From Gamarada debralockiae (lineage: Eukaryota; Ascomycota; Leotiomycetes; Helotiales; Hyphodiscaceae), in contig NXFV01001589.1 in the NCBI GenBank assembly GCA_002803225.1, forward strand, positions 1 to 64,000: DNA of 64,000 nucleotides. Reading direction: 5' to 3'. A program made the translations under genes and the position numbers. The notes beneath the pieces are model-generated. The model was not told the origin of the DNA and ran no database searches. It was given only the letters and a program-made list of their open reading frames with translations. Below, one piece after another: positions 1 to 10,783 of the stretch. How positions within the stretch are numbered: the first letter of the stretch is position 1; each line of letters opens with the position of its first letter.

Positions 1-274
1 GGCCTCAGGCCATCTGTCATTTTCGGGTCAAGTTCGGCAGATGTGATCAATATAATATAGAATCAAATCCCAATCCCATCACGTGCCCCTTCAGCCTTGC
101 CCGCCGCCCTAACTTCATCGGAACTTAACGAAAATCCCAAAAAGTCCGTCATAAGATTTCCTTGCACTCGAAGCCAACAAATTGCGCAACCACCACATCT
201 CTGCGCCAAACTATCCATCGACCTTTCCACCGGAAAGTGGTGAAGGCGGCATATTCGAAAATCGAGGAAGGGCC

Positions 275-1645
275 ATGTCCCTGGCCTCCCGCGTCACCAA
301 TTTCTTCTCCAGCGCCTCTAGTTCCCAAAGAGAAGAGCGCAACGATCTGGGCTTCGCGGATGCTGATGATGGACTGCCAGGAGGAAAGGGGAGTTTCGTT
401 GATGGTAGATTGGGAACTAAGGGCCTCAGGTCGGATACTATGGCACAGAAAGCGGTCGAAGAGGAGGGACGACCGCCTTATTTACACGTGAGATATATGA
501 CGATATTTGAAGGATAGTGCTGATGAGAATAGTCTATGATTGCTGGTGGACTTGGGGGTACGACGGGTGACCTTTTGATGCACTCTTTAGATACGGTCAA
601 GACGAGACAGCAGGGCGATCCGCATATTCCGCCCAAATACACGAATTTGGCATCATCCTATTCTACGATCCTACGACAAGAGGGCATACGGCGGGGGTTA
701 TATGGAGGATGGATACCTGCGATGCTTGGGTCTTTCCCAGGAACGATCATTTTCTTTGGAACCTACGAGTACAGCAAGCGGCATATGATAGATTTCGGCA
801 TTAGACCGCAGATTGCGTATCTAACAAGTGGTAAGTTCAGCACACTTTAGTCAATGGTTAGCAAAATTAACAGGTCGATAGGCTTCCTCGCAGATTTGGC
901 AGCATCTTTTGTGTACGTTCCCTCCGAAGTCCTCAAAACACGCCTACAGCTCCAAGGCCGCTATAACAACCCCTTCTTCCAATCTGGATACAACTACAAA
1001 TCAACAGCACACGCAGCACGAACAATAGTCCGACAAGAAGGGTTCATGGCTCTCTTTTATGGCTATAAAGCAACCATCTTCCGAGATCTTCCCTTTTCCG
1101 CGTTACAATTCGCATTCTACGAGCAAGGACAAACCTGGGCGAGGCAGTGGAAGCAAAGTAGAGAGATAGGGTTACCATTGGAGCTTCTTACGGGCGCTGC
1201 GGCGGGAGGACTCGCTGGAGTGATTACGTGTCCGCTTGATGTTGTGAAAACGAGGATTCAGACTCAGGTCAATCCTTCTGCAAGACCGGCTGTGAAGCAA
1301 ACTCCTGCTCAGATAACTCCGCCGCTAGTATCTCCTACGCCTGCTGTCGTTGGGAAATCAAAATCGAACTCGCCATTGAAGCAGCAAACGAGATCGATAT
1401 CCACGTCTTCGCCCTCAACACACACTCCCAGACCAGGATGCATCAATCTCGACACCTCGTCCGTTGTCACAGGTCTGAAGCTCATCTACAGAACCGAGGG
1501 GATCGCAGGCTGGTTTCGAGGCGTTGGTCCCAGACTAGTATGGACGAGTGTGCAGAGCGGATGCATGCTTTTCTTGTATCAAAGTATTCTGAAGCAATTA
1601 GAGTTTTATAGGGGCACTGGAGATGAGATGGAATCTACTGTGTGA
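275..1645 (+). CDS. Mitochondrial carrier family protein (Mme1/YMR166C-like)
   Basis: This is an inner-membrane solute carrier of the mitochondrial carrier family. Three exons (275-487, 533-830, 882-1645) give 424 residues. Three carrier signatures are visible: [18 protein letters not shown] and CPLDVVKTR, one per carrier repeat, each followed by a RxEG-type matrix helix ([34 protein letters not shown]). The second acceptor was placed at 881 because it restores [10 protein letters not shown], the form I expect in this subfamily; an acceptor at 893 is also in phase but would drop four residues. About 60 low-complexity Ser/Thr/Pro residues between the last two signatures are an insertion relative to a minimal carrier. 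Yeast YMR166C (Mme1) is reported as a Mg2+ exporter, but substrate cannot be read from this sequence. A CACGTG element lies upstream near position 80. Confidence 0.88.
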
Positions 1646-1969
1646 TTGGGAGACACGGAGGCAGGCATATGGGACGATAATTGGGGAATATTGTAGGGAT
1701 AGGTGTAAATTATGAGATGCATTGGGCGGCGTTAAGCATGTATGGCATGCGGATAGACAATAGATCTTCACTTTCCAAGACTTGCATGCCAGTATCTACT
1801 TTGTGGAAGTTGCCCAATATCCGTCCATAGCCTCAGAGGCAACGTCAAGACAAAGTAAGCGGCGGATTAGGATCAGATGAAAAGTTTACATTTGCAGCCG
1901 TTCAATAGACTTTTCCTAGATCGTTGTCCTAATCTCTTGTTGAAAGTCACCTCCTCCTACCAACCCACC
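1646..1969. other. Convergent intergenic spacer
   Basis: This spacer lies between the 3' ends of the carrier and the minus-strand MFS gene. Open frames on the plus strand here are reverse shadows of the MFS C-terminus. I see no separate feature. Confidence 0.6.
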
Positions 1970-3931
1970 TCACGTGACAGTCGTAACCACAGCCTTAGCC
2001 TTCTCCTTCAGCCCAGTTTTCGTCTCAACATGCTCCCTACTCAAAACATTCTTCCGCACAAAACAACTCGCCACCACCGCAACCGCAGCAATACACGTAG
2101 TAAAAATCCACATATTTCTCAAACTCCACACAAATCCTTCCTTAACCGCCATCCTCTGCCCTTCATCCCCAATCCTTCCAATGATCATGACGTTCGCCGC
2201 TGCATGCCCTCCAGCCAACGCATCCGTCACATTCTTCGGTAAACTAACTGGGGGCGAGCTTAGGGAGGCGGCTTTGAGATCCATGCCATTCTGAAAGATA
2301 ACTCCACAGATGACGACGGAGATGGTTGTAGATATGTTGCGCGTGAATCCAAAGGTTGATGTGGCTGTTGCAGTATCGTCTTGAGAGACGAGAGCTTGGA
2401 TTGCTATTAGAGGCGCTTCGAAGAGGAGACCTTGGCCTATGCCGGCGATGATTTGGAAACCGATGATGCACGCGATCGATGAGGATGCTGAGAAGAGAAT
2501 GAAGAGGCTGTTGCCGAGGACCATGCCCAGGACGCCAACGCGGATGAGTTCGAGATAGCGGCCTGTACGATGGATGAAGATGCCTACTAGGATACCGGCT
2601 ACTGTGAAGATTTTGGATTAGGTTTGTTCAATTAAAGAACTTTCGGGTTTGGGGTTGACGAGCTCGAGAATACGTACTTGCTTCCGTCACAGTGGTTGGG
2701 AGGATTAGCACTCCAGATTTGAGGGGGGAGGCTTCGAGTGCGGATTGGAAGTAGAGGGGGAGGTAGTATTCTCCTGCTATGTAGCACTGTGCGGTTGCGA
2801 TAAGCTTGAGATCCGAAAGAGGAGGTTGGGGGACTCACTACGCCGTGCAAGGAGCATAAGAGGAGACTGGCGACATTCGATCGATTTTTGAAGAGGTCGA
2901 GAGGCATGAGTGGATACCTTGCCAGCCTCTTCTCACTGAATATAAAAACCCCAGAAATAAGGGCGCCAATGATGATGAGGCAGAGAACCTGTGGGGATTT
3001 CCACGGAAAGGTCGCGCCTCCGAATTCAAGCCCGAAGAGGATCATCAACGTAACTGCAAGTATCGAAATACTTCCAAACCAGTCAACGGCTTTTAACCCG
3101 TCGACTACTGCAGTTTTAGGGTTGTGTACGTCGAGGAAGATTAATAGTAGGATGAATGTTGTTCCACAGATGGGAAGGTTTACCCAGAATGACCATCGCC
3201 ATGACAGTCTCTCAGTTAGTAGACCGCCCAGGACTGGTCCGACGCCGCCAGCAACTGTCCAGACGACTTCTAGAAGCCCAAAATAGAGACTCCGGTGCCT
3301 ACTCCTGATCAGCAACAGCCATTCACTTAGGTCAAATACATAACTGAGCTACCTTATGCTGAAAATATCCGAAATAGTTACCATAACCAACTGATCCATT
3401 CCTCCAGCCGCTGTTCCTTGCAGCGAGCGTCCAATAATGAGCATTTTCATATTTCTAGCTTCAGCGCAAATGATCGAGGAACCAAAGAACATCACTACAG
3501 CTGCAAGCAGGATTGGCTTTCGTCCCCAAATATCTGAGATTTTTGTCCAGATGGGGCCTCCAGCAGCATTTGCTAACATATAAGCACCGCCGATCCACAC
3601 ATAGCCTGACGCTGAATGTAACTCAGAGGTTATGGTGGGCACAGCGGTCGCGATAATGGTATGGTCTAGTGCTGCTGTGAACATTGACAGCTGAGAATCA
3701 TCAGTTTGTTTGTTGGGTTGGATCCAAAAGCAGAAAATTTTCACTTGAACTTACATTCAAACCTGCTAAGACAGCAATAATTCTGAGTCCACTCCGAAGC
3801 TTCTGGGGTTCGGCTTCTTCTTCAATCGCACTTGCGTTCCATTGTGTGAGCTCATGCTTATTCTCTTCAGTCCCAACGCCGGTAGATATTCCATAACTTG
3901 TCTTGAGATCACCACTCGACATGCCTGACAA
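1970..3931 (-). CDS. MFS transporter, DHA2-type (14-TM) drug/toxin exporter
   Basis: This is a plasma- or vacuolar-membrane proton antiporter of the DHA2 drug:H+ family. Five exons on the minus strand (3931-3755, 3690-3353, 3298-2839, 2786-2678, 2601-1970) join in phase to 571 residues, normal for the family. Diagnostic segments in order: a hydrophilic acidic N-terminus, LDHTIIATAVPTI in TM1, a GRKPIL loop 2-3 motif, GRSLQGTAAGG, the motif-C-like GGVGPVLGGLL with the WRWSFWVNLP segment that follows it, and a late TM stretch with FTRNISTTISVVI. Introns of 52-76 nt separate the exons. The upstream region carries a 27-bp tandem repeat. Relatives export fungicides or secondary metabolites, but no biosynthetic genes adjoin it, so the substrate is unknown. 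A second, unrelated MFS gene lies 4 kb away. Confidence 0.9.
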
Positions 3932-4000
3932 AGAGCAGATAGATATACGACAATAAAAGGGAAAAGAGAAAAGCTTTCAGAAGAGAGTTCACGGGTGACA

Positions 4001-4119
4001 CTTTGAAACCAACATTTTGAACGACGCTGCAGCCAACACTTCGACACCAACATTTTGAAGAATCACTTCGACACCAACATTTTGAAGGATCATTTCGATA
4101 CCAACATTTTGAAGGACGT
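4001..4119. repeat. 27-bp tandem repeat upstream of the DHA2 gene
   Basis: Three 27-bp units (4039-4065, 4066-4092, 4093-4119) plus a diverged leading copy share the core ACCAACATTTTGAA. The array lies 70-190 bp upstream of the MFS start codon, within its promoter or 5' leader. A regulatory role is possible but unproven. Confidence 0.8.
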
Positions 4120-4799
4120 TGCAGCCAATAGGCCGCTTAGTCAACGTTAAGAAGCCAACCCCTTCAATGAATGCTGATGTTAGCTTGTGCTCATGTGTTT
4201 ATTGTTTGTTGGTGGCTTGCCCCAGATAGGGTCGAGCCTCAGGGTTCATTTACCCAGATTCTCCAAGAATGAGTAAAATCGCTCCAACGGACGCTAGCGC
4301 GGTGGGGTCGGCAGGGGCCGTACCGCACACGGCTGCAATTGCGACACTGGAAGGCTGAGGATCAGCAAAATTTCTTCCGTTTCGGCTTCTCGGATTCGCC
4401 GGGCCGGTGAGGGCCCTGTCCGTTGGCTCTTTCGCGGATTCTAACGGGAGTATATCATGCGGCAGACCTGAGTGAGCTGGCGCCTCTTCTGGTACCCAAA
4501 AGTTCAGAGGGGGACGTCCTGAAGTTGTGAGGTCATTCGAGCACACTAGTATTCATCTGAGGAGGCTTGAGTTTGAAAATGGCGGCATGAGGGCTGCCCA
4601 AGATCACTGAATCTATCAAACTTTTGTATACTTGTCTTCAGCTCGCCGAAGATGAAGAGTGGGGGGATGTGGCGATGTAAGTTTAGTAGCGCCTCAGCAC
4701 GTGAGGTCGTGTTTGCCGGGTCGCGACTCCCCGGAAAACCTCGACGGCCTCGCAGGAAAATCCATCCAATACAAATTTATTCACCCTGTATCAACCACC
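4120..4799. other. Intergenic region, no gene supported
   Basis: A minus-strand open frame of 98 codons (4250-4546) has no recognisable domain or gene-like context. Nothing else stands out. Confidence 0.5.
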
Positions 4800-5795
4800 G
4801 TGCCTCCTAAACGTAAATGATCCAACTCCAGCCCCTCCATTCCTGCGCTTATCGATCTCCCACCCACCGCCATCAATGCTCCTGCTGTCCATCCAGCTTA
4901 TGAAAAGCTCACACCTCATGCATACATCGCGTTCCTCTTCAGCTCAAGGAGCCCGCATCGCAGCTTGTATACATCTCTAATATAATGGTTGAATACGCTA
5001 TGGGGGAACTCCATCGGCTACTCGCTATTAAGATTTTCGCGGTAGACAACGACGCAGAAAAGATCAGCCCCTCCCTGACAAGTAAGGAATAATAAACGTG
5101 TTCATTTAAACTCTTCTCTACTGGCCCTGAGACAATATTCACATGAGAAACATCAATATTATAAACCAACGCTGATCGGCCACTCGATCTAATTTGCGCG
5201 AATGCGGAGATTCTAATTAACCAACTTCTAGTAGATGATTTGTTGCACGCTGCTATCCTTGACACCCGCCTATATGCAGACTTACAAGAGGCGTTGAGGT
5301 GCATCCTTCACCATCGTCCATCCGGAGCGAGCGATCAGGAGGCGGAGCACGAAGGGTGCGACTAGCTACTATGGAGGCTCCGTATAACGTGTACTCCTCT
5401 TGTGAAACCACTTGGAGTTGTGGACTTATATGAAGGCACCCCACCTGCCAGCTCCCGCCAACGACATGCTACGAATGGATCGAGTCGAAGAAGCACGAGA
5501 GCGGCGACAGGCCCTACACCAACACCCACACTCCCTCCTTCCAAAGATACCGAACGTGCTACAGATGATTGGAATTGAGGTCAGGATGTACGGAGAGTCC
5601 CAAATGATTATGTCTTTCGTAGTTCGCAAGACAGCGCCTGTGAAGGCAATCAAAGACGCCATTGGAGCTCGCACTAGAGGTAAAGCTAAAGATTACCGTC
5701 TGATATACGGAGGTAAAACGCTACAGGATGAAAGACCATGCAGGGCAGTGGCATCCAAGACCGAAGTGTTTTGCATTTATTTTTTTGCCCAATGA
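4800..5795 (+). pseudogene. Decayed copy A of a WHxxILDT/ubiquitin-like gene
   Basis: This is a degenerate paralogue of the copy at 6376. From about 5226, LLHAAILDTRLYADLQ and then ILHHRPSGASDQEAE match the paralogue closely. Copy A has Leu where copy B has the motif Trp, and a frame break leads to a stop near 5367. Upstream (4800-5090) the reading frame is broken by several stops, although YEKL...AFLFSS is still alignable. Downstream, about 5550-5795 encodes a ubiquitin-like fold, with RLIYGGKTLQDE as the characteristic strand and loop. A likely intron (GTAAGG near 5084 to about 5230) matches the intron position in copy B. The gene cannot make the full protein; only the last segment (5412-5795, 127 codons) remains open. 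The parental function is unknown. Confidence 0.65.
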
Positions 5796-6375
5796 GGCTG
5801 TTGATGTAGAAGAGTTGTTTGTGTGGGAATGAGGTTGATGTAAAATGTTGGTGACGCCTTTATGGAATTACCCGAGAGGCGTTTGGGTGCTAGGTTTTAT
5901 TGATCGAGCAGAAGGAAGTCCTCTAATTGTTCGCTAGACTGTACATTTATCGAAAGAAGAAGCACTTGTACAAGAGATAAAGTAGCCACGAAGAAGAAGC
6001 TAGTGGTACAAGCTTCTTTTTTCGATTTTATCAATTGAACCTCAAAACTAGGGGTTTCAGCCAAGTTCATCTCCAAAACGTGACTTCGCGAGGAACCTAC
6101 CTAGCTTCTCGCAACTTCCATTTTGGACGCGTTTCTCTTCAAACAACATCACTACTGCGAAATCTTTCATCTTCTTGTCCACCGTGACATCTGGCGGCGG
6201 CGATGTATCACGTCAAGTCATCACCCCGAGTCAGGTCAACTTTCGAATTCCTCACTCGCAAGTCTTCACATCGACTTTCAAGTTTTCGATTCTTCACCTG
6301 TCCAACTGGTCCCACTCCCACTTCGATCTCTAATTCTACTCCGTCTCATTCAGTCAATCTGAACAATCCAATACC
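5796..6375. other. Spacer between the two ubiquitin-like copies
   Basis: This is the probable 3' region of copy A and promoter/leader of copy B. Pyrimidine-rich sequence precedes the 6376 ATG. No independent gene is seen. Confidence 0.5.
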
Positions 6376-7683
6376 ATGTCGGCTAAACGCCAGCGTACGG
6401 AATCCAATGCCTCCACCAGCACTAAGCCCGCCAACGACGTCGCAGTGATCGTGGTCGTTCCCCCGGTTTATCAGAAGCTCTTGCCTCGAGCCCCGAGGGA
6501 ATCATCTTTCTTTTCAGCACTCGTTTTGCCAACCCCCTACAGGTTACTGCCTCGCACGTTGCGAACGATTACAACGTCACTGCCGCTCAAGCGACCGAAG
6601 AAGTCCGTCGACTTCTCGTGATCAAGGCCTTCACCGAAGACAACAATGCTGAGAAGACTAGCCCAACCCCACTCAGTATGTAGTTCCTGGACTTCCCAAC
6701 GTTTCAGCCCAATGTTCTTCCTCAATTGAACGATTACTGACTTGGATATTTTAGAGTGGACGAGCTTTGGCACGCCGCGATTCTCGATACCCGTCTCTAT
6801 GGAGATTTGCAACAGGCATTGGGCTGCGTCCTTCATCACCGACCGTCCGGAGCAAGTGACCAGGAAGCCGAGCAACGCAAGATGCGTCTAGCTGCCATGG
6901 AAGGTCTTTACGGCACGTTCTTCTCCTCATCCCCTCTCGGCCTTGTTGCTCGCATTCCCGCTCGTTCACTGGCGATGAACAACACAAACAGAAGGTTCGG
7001 ACAGCCTCCCGCTCCAACTAACTTCGTTCGTTCACCTGCGATGAACGATTTTGAACGACAAAACGGAGTAATGCCTCCGGGATCTGCCAACACCATTCGC
7101 TCACCTGCGGTGAACGATTCAGACCGACGAATCAAGAAAGAACCGACGCCAGCATTCACACAGCTAAATCTACGATCCAACCTTATTCAAGTCAATGTCA
7201 AATTGCTGACCGGATCGATTTCCACCTACAATATCATTCGCTCACTGTCAGTAAAGGATTTCAAGGGCGCAATTCAGACGCATACTGAAATTCCACCGAC
7301 TTCCATGCGGTTCGTCTTTGGGGGTACGCGGTTACAAGACGACAGCACTCTGCATGACCACGGTGTTGTCGAATGGAAGCATAATCCATCTGGTTCTTCG
7401 GAAACTTCCTCGTGTCCATACCCCACTTGCCAACCCCGAGCTCGAGACTACAATTTCCATCATGTTCAAAACCATGACTGGAAAGCATATAACCATCAGA
7501 ATCAGAAACAACGCTACGGTGGACGAATTGAAGAGCCTCTATGAAGATAAGGAAGGCGTCCCACCGGACCACCAGCGATTAATATTCGGCAGTCGTGCGC
7601 TAGAGGATGGTAGAACTTTGCAAGATTATGGATATCAGAGATGGGGATGTAGGACTTATGGCTCTCAAGCTCAGTGGATGCTA
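6376..7683 (+). pseudogene. Copy B: WHxxILDT...HH module plus two ubiquitin-like domains, frameshifted
   Basis: This is the better preserved of two tandem copies. Exon 1 (6376-6675) starts MSAKRQRTES; the frame must shift near 6490 to read EGIIFLFSTRFANPLQ. An intron runs to 6756. Exon 2 starts MDELWHAAILDTRLY and contains VLHHRPSG, resembling the WHxxIL...HH signature of glycine-rich-domain-containing-like (DUF1399-type) proteins; that link is from memory. Three Ser-rich repeats follow around FVRSPAMND. The first ubiquitin-like domain (about 7165-7410) has [15 protein letters not shown] and shifts frame near 7370 into [11 protein letters not shown]. The second (about 7460-7683) has [19 protein letters not shown] and shifts again near 7633 into [13 protein letters not shown]. 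Three shifts, each restoring homology, indicate a pseudogene, although sequencing error is an alternative. Confidence 0.65.
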
Positions 7684-8020
7684 ATTATGGAAAGGGCGTT
7701 GATACTGGCTTGCTTTTACAAGAACCCAATAGCTGAGATAAGATGAATGTTGCAAGAGCTGGCATATATATGATTGAGCGACATAGCTTGTAATCTTATG
7801 AAGCTGGCATATATGAATTGTTTCTTATATTTCAGTGATTCAAAGTGACCTCGGTATCTAAATTTTAACTCGCCGGAAGAGAACGAGTGAATGAGTCTGG
7901 AGTCTCCTCCGGACACCCTCTTCAATCTCCAAAATTGTTCATCCAGGTTGAACAATCAAAATGCCGTCTTCAAATAAGTACAGCGAATCCCTCTCCCTCT
8001 CCCCCACAAACCCCCCCTTT

Positions 8021-9747
8021 TCACTGAGGCCTCAAAGCCCCACTCACAGACTGCATTCCCCAGCGCCCATGAATCCACAACCTAACATTCTTCCCCCACC
8101 TCGCAACCGGAATCCCCAGACACCCAACCAAAAGAATCAACACCCCAATCTCTACATTCTCCCTCATAAATCCCGCATTCTTCATCCACGGCCAAATCGT
8201 AAAACTCATCGCGAAACTCGTAACATAACCCCCGCCACTCACAATCACAAGTGCCGGTGCTGCCCAGCGAGGAAAGGCTTCAGTGACCCACAACGTGTTG
8301 GCCGTTCCGAGACCGATGTTGGCGAATGTGTTGAGTGCGTAGGAGATGTATATGAAGAAGTAATGCCAATGATATCGGCCAGCAACGCCGTAGAGAATTA
8401 CGGATGCGGACCCAGCGAGGACGGGGAGGACGAAGGCTGGGAGATAATGCTCTGCGTCTCGTACGCCCGCATTGCGAACTGCTAACCGTTTTGAAATCCG
8501 CGAAACGAGAAGGCCTGACGCTGGCCAAGCGAGCAGTCCCCCTGCTGCACCGGCGAGATTGACGAGCGCGATGACGTTCATGGGTAGGGAGTAGGGAGGG
8601 GAGGAGAGGAGGTCCGCGTAGGTCATGCCGATGGACATCATGGAGCCGAAAACGACGGCGCTGAGGAGGGCCACCCAGAGGATGAGCGGGTTCAGGATGC
8701 ACATTAGGATTTGTGGGTAACAAAGACCCATAGCTTTCCACCCTCTTTCAACCGTCCCAAAGGTACTCAGTTCTTTTAACTTAGCGAGGAAACTGGGATC
8801 TTGGGGTAGGTCGGGCAAGGATTTCCCGCCGGGGACAGAGCCCCAGTCTTTGTAGATCTGCACCTTTTCGGTAGCGCTTTGGACGAGAACGTGTCCATCG
8901 AACGCCACTGCGGGGCGCTGGAAATATGTTTCGGGGAAGAAGAAATAGGCGAGGAGGAAAGCGAGAGCGGATGGGATTGTCCAGATGAGGTAGAAAGCTC
9001 GCCAGGTGCCGCCGGCTGTGGAGATCTCGGGGACGAGGGAGAGGAAGACGAGTGAGATGACGCAGCCGAGGGACCAGAACATTGAGATTGCGTTGGGGCG
9101 CTCGTGGATGAATGTTATGTCTATGATCACGAGGAAGATCTGGAGTTGTTAGTGGAGTCATTTTGGACTTGAGGGAGTAAGATGGGAGAAAGGTGACTTA
9201 CTGCGCTCGTGGCGAGTCCGCCAGCGAGACCTTGCAAACAGGCTGCTGCCAGGTGCTGACGGAAGCTCCCGGCCACCCCGGCCCAGATAGTGGCTAATAG
9301 CAAGATGATGGTACATAGTAGAAATACAGGTCTTCTACCAATGGCCAGTGATAGTGGAACCCAGATAAATGCCGCAATGCCCATGGTCAACGTAGGGCCC
9401 GACAAAAGTGCTTCAAGTTGAAAGGGCTTCATGTCCTACTAGTGAGGCTAAGAATTGGTATTGGTGAATTAGGTTCATACCTCAGCATTATATTCCTTTG
9501 CTAGCTCTCTGAGCATCAGACTTGGTCCTTGCACTTGCACAAGAGCGATAACGGAGAAGAAGATTACGGTGCAAAGAGCAGTGGCTCGCTTTCTGCAACT
9601 CCAGTTCAAAGGGTCTCGAGATGAGTGGCTTGGGATGGGGAGCTTGAGTACGCGTCCATCAGATGCAATGAGAAAAACACTGCCGGAGAGGTCGGAGGAT
9701 GCGTGTTTGGATTTGGAGGAAGTGGAAGGCGAGACGATCAACGCCAT
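8021..9747 (-). CDS. MFS transporter, DHA1-type (12-TM)
   Basis: This is a second major-facilitator transporter. Exons 9747-9481, 9435-9202 and 9139-8021 join in phase (introns 45 and 62 nt) to 539 residues. The N-terminal DPLNWSCRKR preceding TM1 is the usual fungal DHA1 start. GRRPVFLL is the loop 2-3 motif A. ERPNAISMFWSLG, TWRAFYLIWTIPSALAF and FFPETYFQRP cover TM4-TM6, and a cytosolic loop of about 80 residues separates the two halves. The hydrophobic C-terminal half has GGLLAWPASGLLVSRISKR and GYVTSFAMSF. The Hol1/Flr1-like branch exports drugs or carries cations and polyamines; the substrate here is not determinable. It is head-to-head with the alpha-glucosidase, about 1 kb away, but a sugar role is unlikely because sugar-porter signatures are absent. 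Confidence 0.88.
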
Positions 9748-10783
9748 GATTACTTTGAACCACCTGGGTCAAAGGGAAAATTAAGAATTATGAGATGAAA
9801 ACAACATTTGACCTAGGGAGAAGAGCAATTCTATTTATTGATATCGGCCGTCGGTCGATGTTCATCACTCGGTGGCAGCGGCCGATGTATGAAAGGAGGT
9901 ATTTGCTGTTTCATATTCCTCCGGAGGTACGTAGTCAGTAACTCTACCGGTGCAAGGCTTTATCCTCCATGCCCAAATTTTCAAAGCAAGCGAGCAGCCC
10001 GCAACCTTATGTATATGGGGAACATGGTTCAGAAACCCACTCGGATTTCCAGCCTTGAAACTACGTATCCGAACCTGTACTCTTGCAGAGATATAAGGTT
10101 AAGGTTTGGCAGATGAAACGAAAACCGGAGAAGAAAGTGTATGGGTGTTAGACATAGGTCAGTGCGCGAGCTGGGGTTCGGGATCGCAAAGCAGAGACCC
10201 GGGGCTTTCGCACCGAAGGAACGGTTTGAACGTGAGCATTGCGGAGGCATACTTTCGTCTCTGCCCAAACAGCTGTAGCGAAGCAGGGGTTCCGGGCCGG
10301 CATAGACCAGAAAGTAAGGAAAAACACCCCTCCGACCCTGGTCTCGCTACAGCTGTTTGGGCAGACGAAGTAGAAGTAGTGATGCTTGTACCTCAGAATT
10401 GGAGGTGGTTTGCGATGAACTTGCGACAGAAGACTGCCCCACGGTTGGTTTGTACCCCGCGATGACTCCAAGCTTCTCCAGGTACAAGTTCACTTTAAGC
10501 GAGAATTAGAGCGAAGGGGTACACAAATACCAATGTTGATCCGATATTGGGTAAAATGATTGCCAGTCCCCTCCTCAGAGTTCCCGGAGGAAGTTGATTG
10601 GCGGTCTTAACACACCAAAGCCCGCTCTAGGCCAGTAGCATCGTAACACTGTACAAGCGGGGCATCTTGACCGTAAGCAGAGTACATTGCTGGAAGTACT
10701 TATGTCTCATACCATCACTCCAAACACCGAAACAAAAGACATTCATTCCCTAATTGTTCATTTGTTAAATTACTTGACCAAAA
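9748..10783. other. Shared upstream region of MFS gene and alpha-glucosidase
   Basis: This is a roughly 1-kb divergent promoter region with an inverted repeat near its middle. Short open frames on both strands (10029-10471) overlap the inverted repeat and have no protein-like features. I identified no transcription-factor site with confidence. Confidence 0.5.
10261..10364. repeat. Inverted repeat, 21-bp perfect arms
   Basis: Arms 10261-10281 and 10344-10364 are exact reverse complements around the core CCAAACAGCTGT, separated by 62 bp. Flanking bases remain partly complementary. It could fold into a hairpin or be the remains of a small foldback element. Confidence 0.8.

Noticed and set aside
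8280..9161. Arg/Pro/His-rich minus-strand frames
   Set aside because: They overlap the MFS transporter in another frame of the same strand; composition is that of a shifted GC-rich frame.
10106..10471. Overlapping 107- and 119-codon frames on both strands
   Set aside because: They span the inverted repeat, which produces mirrored peptides (CPNSCSE on both strands); not genes.
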